This document shows, one piece after another, positions 41,793 through 50,288 of a stretch of 64,000 nucleotides of DNA. The position numbers and the translations under genes are program-made. Position 1 is the first letter of the stretch. Each line of letters opens with the position of its first letter. Below the pieces are notes generated by a model. The model made no database searches. It worked only from the letters and a program-made list of their open reading frames with translations, and was not told the origin of the DNA. Origin of the DNA: Streptomyces sp. CG4 (GTDB lineage: Bacteria > Actinomycetota > Actinomycetes > Streptomycetales > Streptomycetaceae). The stretch covers positions 3,038,001-3,102,000 of the forward strand of contig NZ_CP163525.1 in NCBI RefSeq assembly GCF_041080655.1, given 5' to 3'.

Positions 41793-44219
41793 TCAGGCCG
41801 TCAGCTCGGCCAGCCGCGACCTCACCTTGTCCAGGCCGGCCTGGTTCCCGTGCTCCTCGTAGCAGGTGGCGGCGGCGCGGAGGTCTTCCGCCTCCTCCGC
41901 CGGGCGGCCCGCGCGGCGATGGCACCGGGACCTCGCTTCGAGGGCGTCGGCGAGTTGCAGCGCCGCGTCGGCCTCGGTCATGGCCTCGACGGCCTTGTCC
42001 AGGCACACGCGCGCGAGTTCCGCGTCTCCCGCGTCCAGGTGCGCGTCGCCCAGACTCATGTAGACACGGCCCACGTTGTAGGGGTCACCGCCCGGCAGCC
42101 GGCGGAACTGCGCCAGGGCGTCGTTCAACCGGGCGACGGCGGCGGTGAAGTGGCCCTGCTTGGTCTGGGCGCGGCCGATGTGGTGTGCCAACAGGGCGGT
42201 GGCGCGCGGTACGTCCGTCCAGCCGTCCTGGCCCGGGCCGATGCGGCGGAGGATCTCCTGTGCCTCCTCGAAGCACCGCTGGGCCGCCACGAACTCCCAC
42301 TGCTTGAGGTGGAGCAGGCCCAGGGACTCCACGGCGGTCGCCTCGCCCCGGTGGTGGCCACAGGCCTGGTCCGCGGCCCTCGCCTCCTCAAGGGCACGGG
42401 CCGCCTCGTCCGCCCGGCCGACTCCCATGTAGGCAAAGGCCAGTTGGGTCAGCATGCGGCCCACGGCGCGCGGGTCGCCGAACTCCGCCGCGCTGCGCCG
42501 GGCGGCCTCGGCCCCGAGCAGGTGGGTGTCGATCCACTGGGCGTGGAAGCCGAGCAGCAGATGGAGGGCCCACAGGGCCTCGCACAGCTGCCAGACGAGG
42601 TCGTCGAAGCCGTGGTGCGCGGCGGCCCGGACGACGGCCGCGAGGTTCTCCCGTTCGGCGCGCAGGTCGGCCAGCGCGTGCTTGCCGTCGGCGGGGTCGC
42701 GGTGCTCCGGGAGGGCGAGCCCCCGATAGGCGGGGCCGAGCCGCCAGCGCAGCGGCATGACCCGGAAGTCCCGTCCCGCCGCGAAACGCAGCTGCGCGAC
42801 CGCCACCCGGCGGACCGCGGCGGCCATCCGGCCGTGCCCGTCCTCGGCGGCCGCGAGCGCGTGGGCGTGGGCCCGGGTGAGGTCGTGGAAGCGGTAGCGC
42901 TCCGCCCCGACCTCCTCCAGCAGATGCACTCGGGCGAGCTGCTCCAGCAGCGCCCGCGCCTCGTCCTCGTCGATGCCGGCGGCATGCGCGGCGCACCGTA
43001 CGGTCACGGTCGGCCAGGGCCACACCGCGATCGCGCGGTACAACGTGGCGCAGTCGGGGCCGAGTTCGCCGTAGGAGACATCCTGGACGGCGCGGACGGG
43101 GTCGGCCGGGGCGTCGGGGGTCGGTTCTCCCATGGCGGCGCCTCCCGCGTCGTGGCCGTGGATCCGGTCGGACAGCTGCCGCGCGACCCGCTCCCACGTC
43201 AGGTGTTCCCGGACGGCCAGCCCGGCGCCCGTGGTGCACAGGGCGAGGGGGATCCCGCCCGTGCCTTCCGCGACGGCCCGGACGACGGCGTCCGGAGCCG
43301 GCGCGCGGTCGCTGCCGGCGACCCGCCTGATCAGGGTGACGGAATCCGCGAGGGACAGCGGCCCCAGGGAATGCGGCCGTGCCCCGTGCTCGGACACGAG
43401 AAGCCCCGGCCGGTGCCGGCTCGTGACCAGCACGAGACACTCCGGGGACGCCGGGAGCAGCGGAACGACCTGGGCGTCGCTACGGGCGTTGTCCAGTACG
43501 ACGATCATGCGCCGCCCTGCCGTGCAGTCGAGGTACAGATCCCGCTGCCGTGCCTCGTCGCCGGGCACCATGGCGGCCGGAACCCCGAGCCGCTCCAGGA
43601 ACCGCGCGAGCACGTCGGAGGGCTGGAGCGCCGTACCGTCCGACGCGCCCGCCAGGTCCGCGAACAGCACGCCGTCGGGAAACCGGTCCATCAGCTCGAA
43701 CGCGCACCGGACGACGGCGGCGGTCTTGCCGATGCCGCCCGGCCCGGTGAGCACGGCGATCGTCGGCGCACCCGGGGTACGGCCCTCCTCGTCCAGCAGC
43801 GCCGTGAGCCAGGCGAGCACCTCCGCGCGGTCGGTGAACACGGCCGTCGCCGGCGGCAGCATCTGCGGCCGGGAGGCGCCGTGCGCCACGGCGGGTACGG
43901 TGCGGGGCGACAGCCACGAGGCCTCGCGGACCCACTCGGTCACCTCGCGGGCGAACTCCGGTGAGCTGCGGGCGAGTTCCAGCAGGAGCCGGGCCGCCTC
44001 GGCCTGCTCGGACTCGGTGACGGGCAGTCTGGGCCGACTCGAACCGCACGCTGGGGAGCCGGAGTTGCCCGCACCGCCGGCCCCGGCACGGCGGCCTCGG
44101 CTCAGCAGGTCGTAGAGCCGCTCGGAGGTCCGCCGGCCCGCCTCGCCGCCCGCTCCGGAGAGGGCACCCGAAACGACCGTGCCGACAGCCGAGAGCGCCA
44201 TGCCCATCAACGCTTCCAC
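41793..44219 (-). CDS. STAND/NB-ARC ATPase with TPR-like repeats
   Basis: An 808-residue protein. After a short N-terminal region with a small-residue helix (LSAVGTVVSGALSGAGG) comes an NB-ARC ATPase: Walker A TGPGGIGKTA near residue 160, Walker B-like MIVVLDNA, SRHRPGL sensor and GIPLAL. The C-terminal 300 residues are helical TPR-type repeats (for example ALAQFRRLPGG; VYMSLGDAHLDAGD). It resembles SARP-type regulators without the DNA-binding domain. STAND proteins act as signal-triggered switches; the effector here is not evident. GTG 44219 has GGGGGAG upstream. Confidence 0.82.
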   Translation of the reverse strand: MEALMGMALSAVGTVVSGALSGAGGEAGRRTSERLYDLLSRGRRAGAGGAGNSGSPACGSSRPRLPVTESEQAEAARLLLELARSSPEFAREVTEWVREASWLSPRTVPAVAHGASRPQMLPPATAVFTDRAEVLAWLTALLDEEGRTPGAPTIAVLTGPGGIGKTAAVVRCAFELMDRFPDGVLFADLAGASDGTALQPSDVLARFLERLGVPAAMVPGDEARQRDLYLDCTAGRRMIVVLDNARSDAQVVPLLPASPECLVLVTSRHRPGLLVSEHGARPHSLGPLSLADSVTLIRRVAGSDRAPAPDAVVRAVAEGTGGIPLALCTTGAGLAVREHLTWERVARQLSDRIHGHDAGGAAMGEPTPDAPADPVRAVQDVSYGELGPDCATLYRAIAVWPWPTVTVRCAAHAAGIDEDEARALLEQLARVHLLEEVGAERYRFHDLTRAHAHALAAAEDGHGRMAAAVRRVAVAQLRFAAGRDFRVMPLRWRLGPAYRGLALPEHRDPADGKHALADLRAERENLAAVVRAAAHHGFDDLVWQLCEALWALHLLLGFHAQWIDTHLLGAEAARRSAAEFGDPRAVGRMLTQLAFAYMGVGRADEAARALEEARAADQACGHHRGEATAVESLGLLHLKQWEFVAAQRCFEEAQEILRRIGPGQDGWTDVPRATALLAHHIGRAQTKQGHFTAAVARLNDALAQFRRLPGGDPYNVGRVYMSLGDAHLDAGDAELARVCLDKAVEAMTEADAALQLADALEARSRCHRRAGRPAEEAEDLRAAATCYEEHGNQAGLDKVRSRLAELTA

Positions 44220-44298
44220 CTGGACTCCCCCAACTCGCCGTTCCGGCCATGGTATCGACGCGTCGGGGGCGTCAGGCCGCGGCGGCGGGCGGCGGATG

Positions 44299-45159
44299 TC
44301 AGGTGGTGGCCAGCAGCAGGTCCTCCCCCGTCGACGGGCGCAGTCCGTCCGGGCGGCCGCTGAAGTACCGCTCGGCGAGTGAGCCGCCCGAGACATGCCG
44401 GACCTGCGGGAAGCCCGCCTCGCGCGCCAGGTGCAGCATCTCCTCGGGCGTGTAGAAGCTGACGAACGGCGTACCCGAGTCGCGGGCGCCCGCCGTACTG
44501 GCGCGCAGGCCCGGGCGGTCGGCCTCGGCCACCAGGTCTTCCGGCAGCAGGAAGGTCATGGCGAGGGTGGAGCCGGGGGCCAGCCGGGCGAGCCGGCGCA
44601 GGGTCGCGGCCGTGGCCTCCCTGGTGAGATACATCGTGACGCCGCTGGACGCGACGACCGACGGCCGGCCGGGGTCGAATCCGGCCGCGGTGAGCTGCTT
44701 CCCCCAAGCCCCGCCGTTCGCCTCGAAGTCGACCGGCACCAGGTGCAGCCAGTCGGGGATGTCGTAACCGAGTGCGGCGAGACGGCCGCGTTTCCACTCC
44801 TGCGGGCCGGGGCGGTCGACCTCGAAGACCTGCAGCCGGGACGCGGTCCCGGGGGCGCGCTGGGCGAAGGTGTCGAGGCCGGCGCCCAGCAGGACGTACT
44901 GGTCGACGCCCCGGCCGGCCTGCTCGGCGACCAGGTCCTCGATGAACCGGGCGCGGGCCACGACGGCCGCCCGGAACCCGCGGGTGGCCTGCGGGTCCAT
45001 GTCGGGACGGGCGCGCCAGCCGGCGCCGGGGTCGGCGATGCGCAGGCCGATCTCGTCCCGCAGGACGTGCGGGGGCGGGTCGGTCTCGACGTGCATCGCG
45101 CGCCACAGGGCGCAGCGCACGGCGGTGTTGTCGGGTCCGGTCCGTTCGCTCGCCGTCAC
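44299..45159 (-). CDS. SAM-dependent methyltransferase (TIGR00027/LCM type)
   Basis: A 286-residue methyltransferase. Motif I is QYVLLGAGLDTFAQR, with the acidic residue in VFEVDRPGPQEWK; VVASSGVTMYLT and the FYTPEEM ending are typical of the leucine-carboxyl-methyltransferase-like family abundant in actinobacteria. GTG 45159 overlaps the VOC stop by 4 bp. Substrate unknown. Confidence 0.87.
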   Translation of the reverse strand: MTASERTGPDNTAVRCALWRAMHVETDPPPHVLRDEIGLRIADPGAGWRARPDMDPQATRGFRAAVVARARFIEDLVAEQAGRGVDQYVLLGAGLDTFAQRAPGTASRLQVFEVDRPGPQEWKRGRLAALGYDIPDWLHLVPVDFEANGGAWGKQLTAAGFDPGRPSVVASSGVTMYLTREATAATLRRLARLAPGSTLAMTFLLPEDLVAEADRPGLRASTAGARDSGTPFVSFYTPEEMLHLAREAGFPQVRHVSGGSLAERYFSGRPDGLRPSTGEDLLLATT

Positions 45160-45533
45160 GGCTGTTCCTTCCCGGGAACCTGGGGAGCCTGGGAACTCTG
45201 GGGAGCCTGGAGGCTCCACAGCCGTCCGTCGGGGTCGCGGACCGTCATCAGCCGGGTGCCGAAGTGGGTGTCCTCGAACGGCGTGACCACCTCGACGGCG
45301 GGATCGGCGCGGAACGCGTCCGCGTCGGGCACCTTCAGCACGATCTGCGTCTGCGGCTCGCGGTCCTCGGGGATCTCGGCGATGAACACGTACGGTCCGT
45401 CGCCGCACCGGAACTGGCCCGAGTTGTGGTCGGTCGCGAACTCCAGGTCGTAGCCCAGCGCCTGGAAGAACTTCGCCGCCCTGCCCCAGTTGTGCGTCTC
45501 CAGGAACACGGCCTCGATGCCTTCGGTCGCCAT
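45156..45533 (-). CDS. VOC/glyoxalase-fold protein
   Basis: A 125-residue single VOC domain: EAVFLETHNWGRAAKFFQAL, YVFIAEIP and the closing VRDPDGRLWSLQ. The metal ligands are not obvious, so it may be an enzyme or a binding protein such as a resistance factor. It lies between the RHH regulator and the methyltransferase; the intergenic gap to the RHH stop is 1 bp. Confidence 0.85.
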   Translation of the reverse strand: MATEGIEAVFLETHNWGRAAKFFQALGYDLEFATDHNSGQFRCGDGPYVFIAEIPEDREPQTQIVLKVPDADAFRADPAVEVVTPFEDTHFGTRLMTVRDPDGRLWSLQAPQSSQAPQVPGKEQP

Positions 45534-45534
45534 G

Positions 45535-45714
45535 TCAGGTCTCCTTCTCGGTCGACTGCTGTTCTCGCCCCTGGGCGTCGTCGAGGTAGGCACGCAGCGC
45601 GTCTGCGACCAGTGCCGACAAGGACGAGCCCGACTCGATGGCGCGGTACTTGACCTGCTTGATCAGTCCGATCGGCAGGTACACGTTGAACTGCTTGACT
45701 TCCTCGTCTCCCAC
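45535..45714 (-). CDS. Ribbon-helix-helix regulator
   Basis: A 59-residue protein beginning [20 protein letters not shown] and continuing with [23 protein letters not shown] (the second part holds the two helices). The beta strand plus two helices is the CopG/Arc-type DNA-binding fold. GTG 45714 is the start. The palindrome at 45724-45737 lies 10 bp upstream, as expected for autorepression of the RHH-VOC-methyltransferase operon. Confidence 0.8.
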   Translation of the reverse strand: MGDEEVKQFNVYLPIGLIKQVKYRAIESGSSLSALVADALRAYLDDAQGREQQSTEKET

Positions 45715-45723
45715 GCCTTCGAG

Positions 45724-45745
45724 GCTAGCATGCTAGCAATCTAGC
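45724..45745. promoter_or_regulatory. Operator-like palindrome for the RHH protein
   Basis: The perfect 14-bp palindrome GCTAGCATGCTAGC (45724-45737) is followed by a third half-site, TCTAGCC, in the same 8-bp phase. On the minus strand TAGATT and TAGCAT hexamers inside it could serve as a -10 box, so binding would block the promoter. Confidence 0.6.
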
Positions 45746-45866
45746 CGCCAGCCGCGACATGCCGTACGACGACCGGAGTGACTGATGTTCCTCCGGGAGC
45801 TACCGTGCAGTAACCGCTTGCCCCTACGCTGCCGCCAACTCGACCGAAACGAAGGGAAGTTGGGCG

Positions 45867-46904
45867 ATGGGCGCAGTGGGACGGGTGGCGGCACTGCTGG
45901 GGGCGGCCGCTCTGCTGATGGTGGGGCCTGGCACCGCGCACGCGGCGGCGCCCAGGTTCTCCGGGACGACGGCGATCGGCACGCACAACGCGTACGAGAA
46001 GGCCAAGTACGCGTACTTCGCACAGGCACTGGACTCCGGCGCCTCACTGCTGGAGCTGGACGTGTACGTGGACAGCCTGAGTCACCGCTGGCGGGTCAGC
46101 CACAGCAATCCGCTGGGCAACGACAACAACTGCGAGGCCGCGAAGACCCCGGGCGAGCTGTACAGCAAGGACCGCAACCAGGACCTCGGCAGCTGCCTGG
46201 ACAACATGGCCGCCTGGAACCAGCTCCACCCCGACCACCCGCCGATCGTCATCAAGGTCGAGATGAAGGTGGGCTTCAACAACAACGCGGGCATGGGACC
46301 GGACGCGTTCGACGCGCTCGTGTCCCAGAAGCTCGGCAGCGGCGTCTACAAGCCGGCCGATCTACTCGGCGGCACCTACAGCTCGCTCGACGCGGCCGCG
46401 AAGGCGAACGCCTGGCCGAGCCGCGACTCCCTCAAGGGCAAGTTCGTCTTCGAGACGATCCCCGGCACGGTCGAGATGGCCAATCCGTTCGACCACTACT
46501 GGACGGACCAGGAGTACGGCGACCATCTGCGCGACCTGTACGCGGCCGGGAACATCTCCCGGGCGGTGGCCTTCCCCGCGGTGCTGGGCGCGGCGGGCGG
46601 CGACCCGCGGGCGAGCCGCTGGGCCTCCGACACCTCGATCCGGCCCTGGTTCGTGTTCTTCGACGGTGACGCGGCCACCTATGTGAACAACGGCTACGAC
46701 ACCTCGTTCTACTCCACGAACCACTACATCTCGATCATGACCGACGCGTACAACGTGTCCCCGGCCATCTCCTCCACCGACCCGACGGACGCCGAGGTCG
46801 CCGCCCGGCTGGCGCTGCTGGCCAAGGGCCACGCGAGCATCATCACCTCGGACTGGTCGGCGAAGCCGGCCTCGGTCCTCAGTTCGGTGGCCGACCGAAG
46901 CTGA
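45867..46904 (+). CDS. Secreted Ca2+-dependent phosphatidylinositol phospholipase C-type protein
   Basis: A 345-residue secreted protein: signal peptide to about residue 26 (LLGAAALLMVGPGTAHA), then a PI-PLC TIM-barrel domain with GTHNAYE (first catalytic His), LLELDVYVD and VSHSNP (second His), and IVIKVEMKV. It matches the Ca2+-dependent PI-PLC-like family of Streptomyces. It cleaves phosphoinositides or related phosphodiesters outside the cell. Confidence 0.87.
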   Translation: MGAVGRVAALLGAAALLMVGPGTAHAAAPRFSGTTAIGTHNAYEKAKYAYFAQALDSGASLLELDVYVDSLSHRWRVSHSNPLGNDNNCEAAKTPGELYSKDRNQDLGSCLDNMAAWNQLHPDHPPIVIKVEMKVGFNNNAGMGPDAFDALVSQKLGSGVYKPADLLGGTYSSLDAAAKANAWPSRDSLKGKFVFETIPGTVEMANPFDHYWTDQEYGDHLRDLYAAGNISRAVAFPAVLGAAGGDPRASRWASDTSIRPWFVFFDGDAATYVNNGYDTSFYSTNHYISIMTDAYNVSPAISSTDPTDAEVAARLALLAKGHASIITSDWSAKPASVLSSVADRS

Positions 46905-47000
46905 GGTTCCTGCGCGCGGGGCGGATCGGGCGTGCCATCGTGGGGCATCACTCAACCAGCAACGCCTTTCCCCCCATTGGCACTCCAAGGAGTCCCCCAC

Positions 47001-47558
47001 ATGCTCCGCGGCATCGACGTCAGCGCGTTCCAGTCGTCCTCCTACGACACGAGCGGCCTCTCCTTCGCCTTCATCAAGGCGACGGAGGGCCATTCGTACG
47101 TCAACCCCCACGCCGGCGCCCAGGCGAAGACCGGCCGTGACGCCGGTCTGGTCGTGGGCTTCTACCACTTCCTGTGGCCCGGCAGCCTCACCGCTCAGGC
47201 GGAGTACTTCGTGACCAAGGCCCCGTCGCGGGCGGGCGACATCCTCGCCGTCGACTGGGAGACCACCGGCGACGGCACCCGCGCGAGCACCTCGGAGAAG
47301 GACACCTTCCTCAGGAAGGTGAAGGCCCTGCGCCCCGGCCACCGGGTCATCCTCTACACGAACCGCGATTTCTGGCTCAACGTCGACGACACCTCGTACG
47401 CGGGCGACGGCCTCTGGATCGCCGACTACGTCACCGCCGGCAAGCCCCGCATCAAGGCGAAGTGGCGTTTCCACCAGTACACCAGCACGCCGCACGACGA
47501 GAACGTGGCGGACTTCGCGAGCAAGGCCGCTCTGCAGCAGTGGGCCCACGGCGCATGA
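47001..47558 (+). CDS. GH25 lysozyme (muramidase)
   Basis: A 185-residue GH25 domain protein, cutting the MurNAc-GlcNAc bond of peptidoglycan. It shows GIDVSAFQ at the start, ATEGHSYVNPHA, and the catalytic acidic pair in LAVDWE near residue 90, ending with WIADYV and WRFHQYTS. No signal peptide is visible from ATG 47001, which has AAGGAG eight bases upstream. It begins 96 bp after the PI-PLC gene. Confidence 0.92.
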   Translation: MLRGIDVSAFQSSSYDTSGLSFAFIKATEGHSYVNPHAGAQAKTGRDAGLVVGFYHFLWPGSLTAQAEYFVTKAPSRAGDILAVDWETTGDGTRASTSEKDTFLRKVKALRPGHRVILYTNRDFWLNVDDTSYAGDGLWIADYVTAGKPRIKAKWRFHQYTSTPHDENVADFASKAALQQWAHGA

Positions 47559-47597
47559 CGGCCGACGGAGCGGGCCGGCAGCGCCCCTGACGGCCTT

Positions 47598-47651
47598 CCC
47601 CCACGCAGCGCCTCCCGGGGAGTGTCCCCGACTCGGCGGCGTGCGTGGGGG
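47598..47651. terminator. Nested hairpin between convergent genes
   Basis: An outer perfect stem CCCCCACGCA (47598-47607) with TGCGTGGGGG (47642-47651) encloses an inner stem CGGGGA-GTG-TCCCCG. It lies between the lysozyme gene and the convergent oxidoreductase gene and would fold on both strands, so it is a good bidirectional terminator. Confidence 0.65.
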
Positions 47652-47670
47652 CACGGAGCCGTCGGACTCG

Positions 47671-47710
47671 GCCCCGGAAGTCCGCCGGCTCAGCCCCGGA
47701 AGTCCGCCGG
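47671..47710. repeat. 18-bp direct repeat at oxidoreductase gene end
   Basis: GCCCCGGAAGTCCGCCGG occurs at 47671-47688 and 47693-47710, period 22 bp. The second copy holds the last codons and stop of the oxidoreductase gene. It looks like a small tandem duplication. Confidence 0.85.
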
Positions 47711-48352
47711 GCGCTCCCGGGATGCCTCGGCGAGGGCCTTCTTCACTCCTTCCACGCCTGCCCGCAGGCCGTAGACCGGGGTGCCCGGCTGCTGGCGCCA
47801 GGAGTCGTCGAGGCCGCCCGCGTCGACCGTGTCGAAGCCGAGTTCGTCGACGAGGGCGCGGACGGTCCGCTTGGCCTGCTCGTCGTCGCCGGCGACCGGG
47901 ACGGCGAGCCGCTCGGGGTCGCCCGCGGGACGGGGGCGGTCCAGGATGTCCTGGGCGTAGGTGCCGTTGAACACCTTGATCACCGGGTGCCCGAGATGCC
48001 GTTCGGTCCAGCGGCTCTCGGTGATGCCCTCGTCCTCGATGCCCGCGATGCGGCCGTCGCGCTCCCGCGGGTAGTAGTTGCCGGTGTCGATCACCGCCGC
48101 GCCCTCGGCGGCGCCGTCCAGCAGGCCGGAGGGGAGGTTCGGGACCGCCTTGACGGGGACGGTGACGACGATGACCTGGGCGCCCTTGGCCGCGTCCTCG
48201 GCCCGGACCGCGGTCGCACCGGTCTCTTCCGCCAGCGCCTTGAGCGTCTCGGGGCCGCGGGAGTTGGCCACGGAGACGTCGTGGCCGAGGGCGGTGAGCC
48301 GTCGGGTGAGGTTGCCGCCGATGTTGCCCGCGCCGATGATGCCGATCTTCAT
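47690..48352 (-). CDS. NAD(P)-binding oxidoreductase (F420:NADP reductase/ProC-like)
   Basis: A 220-residue protein with the dinucleotide motif GIIGAGNIGGNL at the N-terminus, VVTVPVKAVPNL and VIDTGNYYPRERDG. This domain is found in NADPH:F420 reductases and related enzymes; F420 specificity is not shown by the sequence. ATG 48352 is the start. It ends in the repeat at 47693-47710. Confidence 0.83.
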   Translation of the reverse strand: MKIGIIGAGNIGGNLTRRLTALGHDVSVANSRGPETLKALAEETGATAVRAEDAAKGAQVIVVTVPVKAVPNLPSGLLDGAAEGAAVIDTGNYYPRERDGRIAGIEDEGITESRWTERHLGHPVIKVFNGTYAQDILDRPRPAGDPERLAVPVAGDDEQAKRTVRALVDELGFDTVDAGGLDDSWRQQPGTPVYGLRAGVEGVKKALAEASRERPADFRG

Positions 48353-48455
48353 GACAGGCCTTCCGGATGAGTGACGCTTACATGCACGCGCATGCTTCTG
48401 TTGTCGGGCGTCAACCCCGGCCGCGCGGGGACTATTCCTGCCGCACGGCGATCGG

Positions 48456-48542
48456 GTGAGGGCAGGCACGGACAGGCCGGCGGCGTACGACGATCTTGCC
48501 GCGAAGGCGGTGACCGCCGATGAAGGCCCTCTGGGACCCTTC
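48456..48542 (+). other. Possible IS-truncated reading frame
   Basis: A frame starting at GTG 48456 reads VRAGTDRPAAYDDLAAKAVT and runs into the left end of the insertion sequence. Its composition is gene-like, but no counterpart was recognised on the right side of the element. Weakly supported. Confidence 0.2.
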
Positions 48543-50127
48543 AGCTTGGAATTAAACCTTCAGTGATCGTCTGAGGTTCGAGTCGTTCACTCACACGGGG
48601 ATCTGCCGGACATGGCGACGACCTCCGCTTCACGCTGTGTGATGTCGAGTCGCACAACGGGCCGGGAGGTCGTCGGTGTCGAGTGTCGTCCATGGAGCCG
48701 CTGATCGGCAGGCACTTGCAGAACTGTCGTCCTTTCGGATGGAGTTGTACGCGGCAATGCCGCGCCGTGCCGATGCGTTGTTCGAGTTGACGGACGCGGT
48801 GCTGTGTGCCGACGGCCCGGTGGTGTCGCTGCCGGAACTGTCGCTCCAGGTGGTGCACCGGCGCGGGCACGGGGCGATGTACGACGCGCTGGCCCAGGGC
48901 CGCCTGGATGTGTCGCGGCTGCGGTTGGCGCTGGCCAGCCTGGAGCTGTCGCGTGGGACGGACGGGCAGATCTCGATCGCGCTGGACGTGACACCGTGGC
49001 CGCGCCCGGATGCGGAGTGCTCGCCGGACCGGCTGCACTGCTACCGGCCATGTCGCTGCGACGGGGTGCGGCAGACGATCCCGGGGTGGCCCTACCAGGT
49101 CGCCGCCGCGCTGGGCGGGGGCCGGACCTCATGGACCGGGCCGCTGGACGCAGTCCGCCTCAGCCCGGACGATGACCTAACTGACGTCACCGCCACCCAG
49201 GTCCGGGACCTGCTCGCGCGTCTGCGCGAGGCCGGGCAGTGGCGCGAGGGCGACCCCGAGGTGCTGTTCGTGCTGGATTCCGGCTACGACATCGTGCGTC
49301 TGACGTGGCTGCTGCGCGACGAGCCGGTCCGCCTGCTCGGGCGGATCCGCGCCGACCGCGTCATGCACCACCCACCCGGGCGCCGCAAGGGACCCACCAA
49401 GGGCCGGCAACCGCGTCACGGCGAGCCCTTCCGGCTCGCTGACCCGGCCACCCACCCCGCGCCCGCCCAGGAGTCCACTACCCGCCACGACCGGTTCGGT
49501 GCCGTGACGGCCCGCTGCTGGGGACGCCTGCACCCCAAGCTGGAGCGCCGCCAAGGCGGTTGGGCCGACCATCCCGGCGCCCTGCCCAACGTCGAGGGCA
49601 CCCTGGTCCACCTCGCGGTCGAGTACCTGCCCGGCAATCGAGATCCCAAGCCGCTGTGGCTGTGGCACTCCGTCCCCGACGCCGCCACGCACGACGTCGA
49701 CCGGTTGTGGCGGATCTTCCTCAGAAGATTCGACATCGAACACACATTCCGGTTCTTCAAGCAGGCCCTCGGCCTGACCCGCCCCCGCCTGCGCACGCCA
49801 GAACAGGCCGACCGATGGGTCTGGCTGATCCTCGCCGCCTACACCCAGCTCAGCCTCGCCCGCCCCCTCGCCGACGACCTGCGCCGGCCCTGGGAGAAAC
49901 CCCTCACACCGGATCGGCTCACCCCCGGCCGCGTCCGACGCGGCTATCCCCGGATCCGCCGGATCCTGGGCACCCCCGCCAGACCGCCGAAAGCCACCCG
50001 CCCCGGCCCCGGCCGCCCGCCAGGCCGCACCACCAGCCCCGCACCCCGCCACCCTGTCGGCAAACATCCCCAAAAACAGGACACCCCCCGACCCTGAAGA
50101 CCGAGGGGAAACCTTTAATTTCAAGCT
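48543..50127 (+). mobile_element. Insertion sequence with DDE transposase
   Basis: A 1585-bp element. The ends are imperfect inverted repeats: left AGCTTGGAATTAAACCTT, right (reverse complement) AGCTTGAAATTAAAGGTT. One transposase gene fills the interior. No convincing target-site duplication was seen directly at the ends. The surroundings look intergenic. Confidence 0.8.
48676..50097 (+). CDS. IS701-like DDE transposase
   Basis: A 473-residue transposase resembling IS701/IS4-group enzymes of Streptomyces. Candidate catalytic residues are the Asp in IALDVTPWP, the Asp in FVLDSGYD and the Glu in FDIEHTFRFFKQ (an RNase-H-like DDE triad). The reading frame is full length without stops, so the copy may be active. 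The C-terminal 60 residues are Pro/Arg-rich. ATG or GTG choices near 48676 are equivalent; GTG 48676 is used. Confidence 0.85.
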   Translation: MSSVVHGAADRQALAELSSFRMELYAAMPRRADALFELTDAVLCADGPVVSLPELSLQVVHRRGHGAMYDALAQGRLDVSRLRLALASLELSRGTDGQISIALDVTPWPRPDAECSPDRLHCYRPCRCDGVRQTIPGWPYQVAAALGGGRTSWTGPLDAVRLSPDDDLTDVTATQVRDLLARLREAGQWREGDPEVLFVLDSGYDIVRLTWLLRDEPVRLLGRIRADRVMHHPPGRRKGPTKGRQPRHGEPFRLADPATHPAPAQESTTRHDRFGAVTARCWGRLHPKLERRQGGWADHPGALPNVEGTLVHLAVEYLPGNRDPKPLWLWHSVPDAATHDVDRLWRIFLRRFDIEHTFRFFKQALGLTRPRLRTPEQADRWVWLILAAYTQLSLARPLADDLRRPWEKPLTPDRLTPGRVRRGYPRIRRILGTPARPPKATRPGPGRPPGRTTSPAPRHPVGKHPQKQDTPRP

Positions 50128-50288
50128 CAGAGCCCCAGCCCCATGCCGTAGCCCCATGCCGTACCACCGCTACCACCCTTACCATGAACGGGTGAAGGCC
50201 CCTGCTGCCAACCGGAGTTGGCCCCGACCCGGATCGCACACACGCCTGTGCGGGCGGTGCTGTCCGCGGTGAACCGGGGGGTGGCGAG

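Noticed and set aside
48543..50127. Target-site duplication flanking the insertion sequence
   Set aside because: Bases next to the two inverted repeats do not match; any duplication must be very short or lost.
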